From: Methanomassiliicoccales archaeon
Lineage (GTDB): Archaea > Thermoplasmatota > Thermoplasmata > Methanomassiliicoccales > JACIVX01
Assembly: GCA_014361295.1 (NCBI GenBank)
Contig: JACIVX010000001.1
Span: 817,924-881,923 of the forward strand
Length of the DNA stretch: 64,000 bases
Direction: 5' to 3'
Shown here: piece by piece, positions 53,320 through 61,098 of the stretch
How positions within the stretch are numbered: position 1 is the stretch's first letter
Layout of the letters: each line of letters starts with the position of its first letter
Made by a program: the position numbers and the translations under genes
The notes under the pieces: model-generated
What the model was told of the DNA's origin: nothing
What the model saw: only the letters and a program-made list of their open reading frames with translations
Databases searched by the model: none

Positions 53320-53330
53320 CTACACCCCGA

Positions 53331-54053
53331 TTACAAAGCGTTTGCCTTTTCAACGTATGCCTCGACTTCTGACTCTTCCATACGCCTGAACTTCTCACCA
53401 CGCCTGACGATTCCGATCTCTACAGCCTTTGGATTGAGTTTTTCCTCTTCGGTCGCCTTTTTCAGCGCCTTAAGACCAAGCAGAATAGCAGCTTCCATGT
53501 CCATGCCTTCCTGGTACTCCTCTTCGAAAACTTCCATGACGACATTTCTTCCTGCTCCAATGCTCCCTGCTTTATAGGAAACTAGAGCCCCGCTCGGATC
53601 AGTCTCGAAGAGGTGTTCGCCCTGCTCGTCAACTCCCGCTACGAGTAATGCCGTTCCGAATGGTCTAACACCACCGTATTGCGTGTAATTCTGTTTAAAA
53701 TCGCAGATACGCTTCACAAGGGCTTCAACACTAATCGCCTCGTCGTAGGTGATCTTGTTGATCTGCGCGATAATCCTCGCTTGATCGACAAGAATTCTTG
53801 CATCAGCAACAAGACCCGAGGTCGCGCAACCCATGTGATCGTCAATCTGATAGATTTTTTCGATCGACTTTGGCTCCATCAATCTGCTCGCGATCCTCTT
53901 GTCCACGATTAAAACGACGCCGTCCTTGAATTTCAATCCTACAGTGGTCGTTCCTCTCTTCACAGCTTCACGTGCGTATTCTACCTGGAAGAGCCTCCCA
54001 TCAGGCGAGAATACCGTTATTGCTCGATCATATGCCATTTGACCTGGCTGCAT
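53331..54053 (-). CDS. psmA: Proteasome alpha subunit
   Basis: This 240-residue protein has the alpha-type signature YDRAITVFSPDGRLFQVEYAREAV, the KRGTTTVGLKFKDGVVLIVDKRI strand pair and the gating N-terminus. It is non-catalytic and forms the outer ring of the 20S core. First gene of the superoperon, with GGAGTGATGAT before the ATG and its own TATA-like box. Confidence 0.97.
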   Translation of the reverse strand: MQPGQMAYDRAITVFSPDGRLFQVEYAREAVKRGTTTVGLKFKDGVVLIVDKRIASRLMEPKSIEKIYQIDDHMGCATSGLVADARILVDQARIIAQINKITYDEAISVEALVKRICDFKQNYTQYGGVRPFGTALLVAGVDEQGEHLFETDPSGALVSYKAGSIGAGRNVVMEVFEEEYQEGMDMEAAILLGLKALKKATEEEKLNPKAVEIGIVRRGEKFRRMEESEVEAYVEKANAL

Positions 54054-54102
54054 ATCATCACTCCTTCCGTCTCGGTACGAGGGAGCCTAAAGTTCTCCAC
54101 CA

Positions 54103-54111
54103 ATATATATG
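54103..54111 (-). promoter_or_regulatory. Candidate TATA box of the psmA-exosome superoperon
   Basis: CATATATAT on the minus strand about 50-58 nt before the psmA ATG predicts a leader of about 25 nt carrying the strong GGAGTGAT ribosome site. The surrounding 54054-54204 gap has no gene. The RNase P Rpp30 gene often found here is missing. Confidence 0.5.
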
Positions 54112-54204
54112 TATTGCTGCGAAAATGTATTGCCAGCCTCAGAAATAAGGTTGGGAGAATCGGATTATGCCGAGTCGAAATGAACACAAGTAATCATTGC
54201 CACC

Positions 54205-54534
54205 TCAATCGACGCAATCGTCAACCGACCGATATTTGAAAGTTCGAGATCTTAAGGATTTCAGCGTCCCCGATGTTTTCAACGTTTCGATGTTACAACA
54301 GCCTTTTTCGAGTTTGATGTGATTCAACATCTCAATCGCCTTTTCCTTTTCCAGATTAGAACAACGAATGATCCCATAATTTCCATCGAACTCAATGATC
54401 TTCGGAATTCTTGGGAGATAACCTATGTACGATTCTTTCAAAAGTGTCTCAAGCTCTTCCAATGAAATTCTTTCATTTCCTGTGATCCTAAAAGCGATGT
54501 ATCTCCTTCTGCCCCTCATCGTTTTTGGGACCAT
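54205..54534 (-). CDS. rnp2: RNase P protein component 2 (Pop5/Rpp14 family)
   Basis: A 109-residue protein starting MVPKTMRGRRRYIAFRITGN with a ferredoxin-like fold pattern and YGIIRCSNLEKEKAIEMLNHI, as in archaeal Pop5. With Rpp30 it activates the catalytic domain of RNase P RNA. GGTGAG, at the end of ftsZ, sits 7 nt before the ATG at 54534. A GTG at 54546 overlaps the ftsZ stop (GTGA). Rpp30 is not adjacent here. Confidence 0.9.
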   Translation of the reverse strand: MVPKTMRGRRRYIAFRITGNERISLEELETLLKESYIGYLPRIPKIIEFDGNYGIIRCSNLEKEKAIEMLNHIKLEKGCCNIETLKTSGTLKSLRSRTFKYRSVDDCVD

Positions 54535-54542
54535 TGACAGAC

Positions 54543-55652
54543 TCACCGAATACGATCGATCTCTCCGTTGGGCTGGAATTCACGACCCAGAAATTGATTT
54601 GACTTGACACCAGTTAAAACGACCATTACGCGGACCTTACCCTCACATTCTGGCTCAACCGAACAACCCCAGATAATTCGCGCCACAGGGCTGATCGTCT
54701 TGCTTACAATTTCGGCTGCCTTTTCAGCCTCGCTGACAGTCATGTCGGGGCCACCAACAATGCGAACCAGCGCTCCTCTCGCTTCGTGGAGGTCGAGCTC
54801 GCCGAGCAACGGCGATGAGAGTGCCTCCTCAACCGCGCAATCGACCCTTCCTTCGTCCGCATCGGATTCGCCGATGCCGATCATCGCAACTCCGCCGTTT
54901 TTCATTATCGTCATGATATCATTGAAATCCACATTGACAAGACCAGGCTTTGTAATAATTTCAGTAAGACCCTTTATTGATTGCACAAGTACCTCATCTG
55001 CAACCTTGAATGCTGCCTCAAGCGGCAATTTCGGAACGATCTCCAGCAACCTGTCGTTCGGAATGACGATTGTCGTATCACAAAACTCCCTCAACCGATT
55101 GAGACCTCTCAGTGCATTCTCCATTCTGATCTTACCCTCGGCCTTGAATGGCAAGGTGACGACGCCCATGACCAACGAAGCTCTCTGACGCGCGAGCTCA
55201 GCGACAACTGGTGCGGCACCGGTGCCCGTCCCGCCTCCTAGCCCAGCCGTCACGAAGACTATATGCTGGCCGTCGAGATACCTTGCTAACTCTTCTCTTG
55301 CCTCCTCAGCGGCCCGCATACCAACATCGGGAATTGCACCAGCTCCAAGACCTCTTGTTAGATTCCGCCCGAGAAGAACCTTATTTGGCGCAACAATCGA
55401 TAATAAATGCTTCGCATCGCTGTTCGCTGCGACCAAGGTGGCCCCGACGATACCCGCTTGGTAGAGCCGCCTTATTGTATTGGAGCCACCGCCACCGCAA
55501 CCAATGATCGCAATTTTAACCTTCAGCGTCTCGACGATTCGCCTCAGCTCTTCGTCATCTGCGGTTGTCTGGCCAGAGGAAGTCCGCTTATCATCTATTT
55601 CTGTAAGTCTTCCTTCACCTGTTTCCAAAACCCTGTCTAAAATCGATTTCAT
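54543..55652 (-). CDS. ftsZ: Cell division protein FtsZ
   Basis: This 369-residue tubulin-family GTPase has IIGCGGGGSNTIRRL, VAANSDAKHLL, the tubulin signature TAGLGGGTGTGAAPV (GTP phosphate loop near 139-145), LPFKAEGK and the T7-loop region GLVNVDFNDI with its catalytic Asp. The N-terminal ~40 residues are acidic and variable, and there is no long C-terminal tail. It forms the division ring. The ATG is preceded by GGATGGGTG. Its stop overlaps the Pop5 gene. Confidence 0.96.
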   Translation of the reverse strand: MKSILDRVLETGEGRLTEIDDKRTSSGQTTADDEELRRIVETLKVKIAIIGCGGGGSNTIRRLYQAGIVGATLVAANSDAKHLLSIVAPNKVLLGRNLTRGLGAGAIPDVGMRAAEEAREELARYLDGQHIVFVTAGLGGGTGTGAAPVVAELARQRASLVMGVVTLPFKAEGKIRMENALRGLNRLREFCDTTIVIPNDRLLEIVPKLPLEAAFKVADEVLVQSIKGLTEIITKPGLVNVDFNDIMTIMKNGGVAMIGIGESDADEGRVDCAVEEALSSPLLGELDLHEARGALVRIVGGPDMTVSEAEKAAEIVSKTISPVARIIWGCSVEPECEGKVRVMVVLTGVKSNQFLGREFQPNGEIDRIR

Positions 55653-55692
55653 CGTGCACCCATCCTATTAATATGACTTTATCTAGATGCCA

Positions 55693-55703
55693 GTATTTAA
55701 ATC
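55693..55703 (-). promoter_or_regulatory. Candidate TATA box of ftsZ
   Basis: ATTTAAATACT on the minus strand, 41-51 nt before the ftsZ ATG, predicts a ~20-nt leader with the GGATGGGTG ribosome site. It would also drive rnp2. Confidence 0.5.
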
Positions 55704-55798
55704 CGATCATGAGGCCATTGAGCAGGAATTCTGATCCTTTTGAAAGGCCTGTAATCATTGCTGGAATTAATTTCACCATCTGGAGAAAACGAAACGGG

Positions 55799-56554
55799 TT
55801 AAATCAATTCGAAAACCGTTCCACAATACATACAGATTGACTCATCGGGTTTTAACTCATGCCCGCACTCAGGACATTTGTTGCCGAAAACTGCTCCACA
55901 CCTGTCGCATACATCCGCGTTCTCGATAGTAGCACCACAAAGGGGGCAGATATCGAGTTCATATCTTTCGAAGACTTCGCCGCAATTCGAACATATATTA
56001 TCTTGCTCTCGAACAAATGCTCCACACGAAGGACAAAGAAATATCTCCCCTTCATGTACGAAGATCGCGCCACACTTGCAGGAATCACTGGTTAAGGGAT
56101 TTTGAGTGCCACAAATTGGACACTTGAATGAATCGACTAACTGCCTATCAACTTTATTGCCAGCAGCAAACAATGTTTTTTCCTCGTTCGAAATCAACTT
56201 CCATTTTGAATTATCATCTGAAAAGATTTCTTCGCAATAAGGACAGAATCCAGTACGCTGAATACAAACCAAATGAAAGATTTTACCGCAACTGCAGACC
56301 GCATAGTCCAGTCCATTCTTTATCCTTCCGAGGCAGATCTGACATACAAAAGGCTTATTCTTAGAACCTCGGATCTGCACTTTTGGCCGAGTTGATTTTG
56401 GCGCTCGCCGTAGGATTGCATATAAATCGTGCAAAGATCCCTTTACCCTCGATGTAAGGCTAACCGGCTCAAGGATTTTTGATTTAGCCATATAAAAAAG
56501 AATTATCAGTACTGAGGTAATCGCAACAACGACAAGAAGGACCGAAACGATCAC
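55799..56554 (-). CDS. Membrane-anchored protein with RING-like finger and multiple zinc ribbons
   Basis: This 251-residue protein has one N-terminal hydrophobic helix (about residues 4-22). A RING/PHD-like finger with spacing C71-x2-C74, C87-x-C89, H94-x2-C97, C104-x2-C107 is followed by four or five short CxxC zinc ribbons from residue 145 to the end (CPICG, CKCGA, CPSCG, CSNCG, CPLCG, CDRCG, CPECG, CMYCG). The C-terminus would face the cytoplasm. I do not know its function. The finger resembles eukaryotic RING-variant E3 domains, and protein or nucleic-acid binding is the safe guess. Confidence 0.75.
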   Translation of the reverse strand: MIVSVLLVVVAITSVLIILFYMAKSKILEPVSLTSRVKGSLHDLYAILRRAPKSTRPKVQIRGSKNKPFVCQICLGRIKNGLDYAVCSCGKIFHLVCIQRTGFCPYCEEIFSDDNSKWKLISNEEKTLFAAGNKVDRQLVDSFKCPICGTQNPLTSDSCKCGAIFVHEGEIFLCPSCGAFVREQDNICSNCGEVFERYELDICPLCGATIENADVCDRCGAVFGNKCPECGHELKPDESICMYCGTVFELI

Positions 56555-56989
56555 AAAAACGAGGACTACCTCTTCAAATTAAATCTGTTCTTCCATAATT
56601 ATCTTCGGTGATTATGAGGTTTGAAAATCACATCCCGAAACTTCGAACGATTGTCATAATTCGCAATCCTTACCTTACACGTCGGCAGTAGCAGGCAAGA
56701 TCATCCGATATTTCGAGAATCGTTCCTGCATTCTCCCCTTTTTGTCACATAATAAGGAAGTTCTCTAAGATGCTTGCTTCGACAATACTCGATTTACATT
56801 CAAAGATCCTCGAAGTGCTGATGCTTTGGAATCAAGGTTTAACGCAATAACGCAACGTTTTTGCCAATAATTCTCGCGAGAATCAAAACATTCTTTCGAA
56901 CGGAAAAGGCGCCTATTCAACAATTGTCGAAAATTATATTAACCATCGTTGATCTCGGTCTTTCGAAGCGCCCGAGGTGAAATGCCATA
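56555..56989. other. Intergenic region before the hdr operon
   Basis: About 435 nt with no gene I can support. It holds the promoter of the zinc-finger gene on the left and the hdr promoter on the right. Stop codons are frequent in all frames and no tRNA-like fold was found. Confidence 0.6.
56932..56942 (+). promoter_or_regulatory. Candidate TATA box of the hdr operon
   Basis: AATTATATTAA lies so that transcription would start near 56964, 10 nt before the GAGGTGA ribosome site (56974-56980) of the small ORF at 56990. TATA, start, ribosome site and ORF are thus all correctly spaced. Confidence 0.55.
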
Positions 56990-57112
56990 ATGTTAAAATA
57001 CACCAAGCCTTTTGTCTACAAACCCGAGAGATTGAAAGATCGTCAAAAAGAAGAACAATCGCAAAAGTCGAGTCTGCTTTTTAAAGCAGGAGGCGGCCTC
57101 GGGGGCGAATGA
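56990..57112 (+). CDS. Candidate 40-residue protein at the head of the hdr operon
   Basis: The ATG at 56990 is 9 nt after a strong GAGGTGA site and opens 40 codons ending TGA at 57110-57112, 1 nt before the hdrA GTG. The product is strongly basic and charged (VYKPERLKDRQKEEQ) with a glycine-rich end (AGGGLGGE). I recognise no family. It could be a small Hdr-associated protein or a leader ORF that couples translation into hdrA. Signal quality is better than for most short frames here. Confidence 0.5.
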   Translation: MLKYTKPFVYKPERLKDRQKEEQSQKSSLLFKAGGGLGGE

Positions 57113-57113
57113 T

Positions 57114-59159
57114 GTGAACTCGCAAACGGATGCCAAAGTGGGCGTGTTCATCTGCAAGTGCGGTGCAAATATCAATAGCGTCGTTGACTGTGAAAACGTC
57201 AGAGGTTATGCATCTCAATTGCCTGGCGTGACTTTTTCAATTTGCAATGATTACCTCTGTTCCCCAGATGGTCTTTCGCAGATGAGAGAAGAAATTAGAA
57301 AATCAGGTGTCACTTCTGTTGTCGTCGCAGCTTGCACGCCAAGAATATGTGAAAAGATTTTCCGAGATAATATCGAGAAAGCTGGTTTAAACAGAAATAT
57401 GTTGCATATTACAAACATCCGGGAACAGTGTTCATGGGTTCATGCAAACGAGCCATTCAAAGCGACGGAAAAAGCAAAAAATCTCGTCAAAATGGGTGTG
57501 AGCCGAGCAAAAACACTGGTACCTGCTGAGGGCGTCGACGTTGAATTAAAACAAGAAGTGCTCGTCATTGGGGGAGGAGTTGCCGGTGTTGAAGCGGCAT
57601 ACAAACTTGCGGAACTCGGTTTTAAAGTGCATCTCGTCGAAAGGAAACCGATGCTCGGAGGTAACATGGCGGCCATGTTTACCTGCCTACTCTGGTGTCA
57701 CGAGGCGCCGGGGAAACCTCAATCGCTCAACTTTAGATTTGGAACATTTCCAGCGTGTGACTGCTCGGGCTGCACGATCATGCCAAAATTGAATGATGTC
57801 ATTACGCATCCGAATATCAATATTCTTCTGCTTTCTGAGGTCAAAGAAATCGTTGGACATGTTGGAAACTTCAGAGTTAAAGTCCTGAAAAAACCACGGT
57901 ACGTAGATGAAAAGAAGTGCGTGGGATGTGGCAATTGTGCCGTCGTTTGCCCAGTTGTCAAGAAGAATGAATACGATTATGGCCTTTCAGAGAGAAAAGC
58001 GATCTTTATGCCTTATCAGCAGGCACTTCCAAGAAAATACGTGATTGATAAAGAAGCATGCCTTCGTTTAAAGGGTCAAGAATGCTCAGCATGTCTCGAG
58101 GCTTGCGAATTTGAAGCGCCGAATTTCGAGGATCATGAGCAGGAAATTGATCTCGAAGTTGGCGCAATCATCGTCGCAACTGGCTTCGAACCATATAAGC
58201 CACGGATTCATGGATATCTCGGATATCAGGAATACGATAACGTGATAACAATCATGGAACTCGAGCGTATGCTCGACAAAGCCGGTCCAACGGGTGGAAT
58301 CGTTGTCAGGCCATCTGATCGAAAGATACCGAAGAAAATCGCATTCATTCAATGTGTTGGATCGAGGAACAGGAAGATCAACGCAGGGTATTGTTCGAAA
58401 GTCTGCTGCATGTACACGATGAAAAATGCCCAGGCGATCAAAGAAGTCCACCCCGAGACGGACATCACGGTCTACTATATCGACATAAGGGCCGTAGGAA
58501 AGGGTGTAGAAGAGTTTTTCCACAGAACAAGAGAAGATTATGGGGTTGAATATACACGCGGCAGACCAGCTAGAATCATTGAAGACAAGGAAACGAAGAA
58601 TCTCATTGTACGAGCTGAAGAAACACTCCTCAACAAAATCACAGAAAGAATGTATGACCTCGTCGTACTTTCCGTTTCGTTGGTTCCATCTGAAGGCACC
58701 CAGGAGCTTGCATCAATGCTCCGATTGAGAACGAGCCCGGATGGATTCATACAAGAAGCACACACAAGAATGAAACCCGTCGAGACATCGATGGAAGGCA
58801 TTTTTGTCTGCGGTTGCGCACAGGGGCCGAAAGACGTTCCAGAGTCCCTGGCTCAGGCGAGGGCAGCGGCACTTGAAGTGGCTGTACTTCTCTCAAAAAA
58901 AGTCGCAAAAGCGGAATCGCTAAACGCATTCATAGAAACAGAAAAATGCATCGGATGCGGCCTCTGCATCGATATATGCCCTTATGGCGCTCCAACTCCT
59001 GTTATGACAGAAAGCGGAATGAAAATGAAGATAACAGAAGCCCTGTGCAAAGGATGCGGAACATGCGTCGTCTCGTGTCCTGCCAAGGCGATCCATGCGC
59101 GGCAATTCACCGATGACCAGATCTTCAGCGAAATAAAAGCGGCATTGGAGGCGGAGTGA
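57114..59159 (+). CDS. hdrA: Heterodisulfide reductase-like flavoprotein HdrA
   Basis: This 681-residue protein begins with the HdrA N-terminal domain (VGVFICKCGANI, AACTPRICEKIFR). An FAD Rossmann domain follows (VIGGGVAGVEAAYKLAELG, about residues 145-163), then a cluster-binding segment with FPACDCSGC. Ferredoxin motifs sit at about 269 (CVGCGNCAVVCP) and 325 (CSACLEAC), and two more are C-terminal (CIGCGLCIDICP near 611, CKGCGTCVVSCP near 645). HdrA bifurcates electrons between ferredoxin and a higher-potential acceptor. No selenocysteine codon interrupts it. The start is a GTG. HdrC and HdrB follow. Confidence 0.93.
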   Translation: MNSQTDAKVGVFICKCGANINSVVDCENVRGYASQLPGVTFSICNDYLCSPDGLSQMREEIRKSGVTSVVVAACTPRICEKIFRDNIEKAGLNRNMLHITNIREQCSWVHANEPFKATEKAKNLVKMGVSRAKTLVPAEGVDVELKQEVLVIGGGVAGVEAAYKLAELGFKVHLVERKPMLGGNMAAMFTCLLWCHEAPGKPQSLNFRFGTFPACDCSGCTIMPKLNDVITHPNINILLLSEVKEIVGHVGNFRVKVLKKPRYVDEKKCVGCGNCAVVCPVVKKNEYDYGLSERKAIFMPYQQALPRKYVIDKEACLRLKGQECSACLEACEFEAPNFEDHEQEIDLEVGAIIVATGFEPYKPRIHGYLGYQEYDNVITIMELERMLDKAGPTGGIVVRPSDRKIPKKIAFIQCVGSRNRKINAGYCSKVCCMYTMKNAQAIKEVHPETDITVYYIDIRAVGKGVEEFFHRTREDYGVEYTRGRPARIIEDKETKNLIVRAEETLLNKITERMYDLVVLSVSLVPSEGTQELASMLRLRTSPDGFIQEAHTRMKPVETSMEGIFVCGCAQGPKDVPESLAQARAAALEVAVLLSKKVAKAESLNAFIETEKCIGCGLCIDICPYGAPTPVMTESGMKMKITEALCKGCGTCVVSCPAKAIHARQFTDDQIFSEIKAALEAE

Positions 59160-59160
59160 T

Positions 59161-59739
59161 ATGGATATGGGTCATGCAAAAAAAGAATTCATTATCAGTG
59201 AGAAAGAAAGACTGCTGGAGGAGGTACCAATTGTTGACGAAGAATGCGACCGCGACTTCATTAAAGCCATCATCGAAATGGGCGGGGGCGATGTCCAGGT
59301 CTGCCTTCAGTGTGGAAACTGCACGGGCGTCTGTCCCGTTTCGTTGAAGACAGAAAATAAGATCAGAAATATTATCAAAATGTGCCAAATGGGATTGAAA
59401 GAAAAAGTTTTGTCAACTCCCTGGGTTTGCGCGACATGCCATCGCTGTTATGAACACTGCCCAGCGGGCATGAATCCAGCGGAGTTGATTGTTGCCCTAA
59501 GGCATATAGTTGTCAGAGAGCTCGGCCCACCGCCATTCGTTGTCTCGATATCAAATAATGTGGCAAATCTTGGGCAGGCGATCGAGATTTCAGATAAGAT
59601 CCTGGATCTGAGGAAAAAGATTGGATTGAACGAGAAGCCATTTGACGAACGATACCGATCCAAGGCGATCATGGACATCAGAACAATCATGAGAGCAACT
59701 GGTTACGACAAACTCATTGGCATCGATCTGGGTGATTGA
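59161..59739 (+). CDS. hdrC: Heterodisulfide reductase subunit HdrC
   Basis: A 192-residue protein with two [4Fe-4S] motifs, CLQCGNCTGVCPV (about residue 48) and CATCHRCYEHCPAG (about 90). Length and spacing fit HdrC, which wires HdrA to HdrB. GGAGGCGGAGTGAT precedes the ATG. Its end overlaps hdrB by up to 23 nt. Confidence 0.93.
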   Translation: MDMGHAKKEFIISEKERLLEEVPIVDEECDRDFIKAIIEMGGGDVQVCLQCGNCTGVCPVSLKTENKIRNIIKMCQMGLKEKVLSTPWVCATCHRCYEHCPAGMNPAELIVALRHIVVRELGPPPFVVSISNNVANLGQAIEISDKILDLRKKIGLNEKPFDERYRSKAIMDIRTIMRATGYDKLIGIDLGD

Positions 59740-60679
59740 TACGAAGGACGCAAGGACAGCTGCTAAATACGGGTTGTTCTACGGATGCATCATACCGAAC
59801 AGGTATCCTGGTATTGAGCGATCGATCAAAGTCATCCTCGAAAAGCTCGGATGTAACCAACTTTTCAGCGATATCCCGCAGGCGACGTGTTGTCCCGTGC
59901 CGGGCATCTTCTACTCTTCTGACAAAGAGACATGGCTCGCCCTTGCAGCAAGAAATCTCTGCATCGCGCAGGATCGAAAACAAGAACTCGTCACTTTCTG
60001 CAACGGCTGTTTTTCATCGTTTTTAATGGCCACCGAGCAATTATCTGATCCGAAAAAACTCGGAATGGTCAACAGAATTCTCAAGAATGTATTCATGAAA
60101 TACACAGGGATTCCGAGAGTAACACCCGAAGGCCGTAGGGTCCTGGAGCCAATAAAGGTTAGACATTTCGTTGATGTTCTTTATAGAGATATTGGACTGG
60201 AATCAATAAAATCGGCCGTCGTGAACCCCCTCAAAGGACTGAAGGTCGCTGTTCATTATGGATGCCATTACCTGCGTCCAACAGAGAGAGAATGTATCGA
60301 AGATCCGGTCAATCCAATTATGGTTGATGAGATCGTCGCGTCCCTAGGTGCAGAATCGATCAATTACGAAAACAAGCTTGATTGTTGTGGGGCGGGTGGC
60401 GGAGTTAGATCGTATGTTGTTGATCTAGCAGCTGCGATTTCAAGGGATAAATTGATGAATATCATCAATGCTGGAGCAGATCTTATCGTAACACCCTGTC
60501 CTTACTGCCTCCTGCAGCTTGATACGGTGCAGGAGCGACTTGAGTTGACGCGTATACCTGTTTTCCACATCACCGAACTCATCGCACTCGCTTTGGGAGC
60601 CGATCCACGACGTCTTGGTCTCGAAGCACATGTCGTTCCAGCAGATGAAATCATTTCAAAATATGGGGGGACAAAATGA
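59717..60679 (+). CDS. hdrB: Heterodisulfide reductase subunit HdrB
   Basis: A 320-residue protein with two CCG domains: GCIIPNRYPG...CCPVPG...CNGCFSSF and HYGCHYLRPTE...CCGAGGG...CPYC. In HdrB these hold the unusual noncubane [4Fe-4S] clusters that cleave the heterodisulfide. If no coenzyme M/B is made by this organism, another disulfide or thiol would be the substrate. The start is TTG 59717 or, with less overlap, GTG 59732. Confidence 0.92.
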   Translation: MASIWVIDTKDARTAAKYGLFYGCIIPNRYPGIERSIKVILEKLGCNQLFSDIPQATCCPVPGIFYSSDKETWLALAARNLCIAQDRKQELVTFCNGCFSSFLMATEQLSDPKKLGMVNRILKNVFMKYTGIPRVTPEGRRVLEPIKVRHFVDVLYRDIGLESIKSAVVNPLKGLKVAVHYGCHYLRPTERECIEDPVNPIMVDEIVASLGAESINYENKLDCCGAGGGVRSYVVDLAAAISRDKLMNIINAGADLIVTPCPYCLLQLDTVQERLELTRIPVFHITELIALALGADPRRLGLEAHVVPADEIISKYGGTK

Positions 60680-61098
60680 CGGAGCAATACGAGCCGCGTA
60701 TCATCGCTTTCTGCTGTAACTGGTGTTCATACGCCGCCGCGGATCTCGCGGGCACATCGCGGCTGCAGTATCCGCCGAATATCAGAATCATCAAAGTCAT
60801 GTGTACCGGGAGAATCGATCCGGTTTTCGTATTGCAAGCCTTCAAGCATGGCGCAGACGGAGTGCTTGTCGCTGGCTGCCACCCTAGAGGGTGTTTTTAT
60901 GTGACTGGGAACGAAAAGGCCGCGTACAGAATGGAGTTCCTTCAGGATATCATGCCAATGATAGGACTTGAGCCGAAACGTCTGAGACTTGAATGGATCG
61001 CAGGATCCGAGCCAGACAAGTTTGCTAAGATTTGCAGGGAGATGGTTGAAGATTTGAGGAAACTCGGCCCAACACCGGTTAGGGGAGGGATTTTCTGA
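60676..61098 (+). CDS. mvhD: MvhD/FrhD-family iron-sulfur protein
   Basis: A 140-residue protein with FCCNWCSYAAADLAG, MCTGRIDPVFVLQAF and the GCHPRGCFYVTGNEKA motif; five of its cysteines are placed as in the [2Fe-2S] protein MvhD. MvhD links HdrA to a hydrogenase or another electron donor. The hydrogenase subunits MvhA/MvhG are not in the window. ATGA overlap with hdrB and 1-nt overlap with the next gene. Confidence 0.92.
   Translation: MTEQYEPRIIAFCCNWCSYAAADLAGTSRLQYPPNIRIIKVMCTGRIDPVFVLQAFKHGADGVLVAGCHPRGCFYVTGNEKAAYRMEFLQDIMPMIGLEPKRLRLEWIAGSEPDKFAKICREMVEDLRKLGPTPVRGGIF

Noticed and set aside
56555-56989. Possible tRNA or small RNA gene in the large gap before the hdr operon
   Set aside because: No cloverleaf, T-loop GTTCRA motif, or stable G/C-rich fold found by reading both strands.
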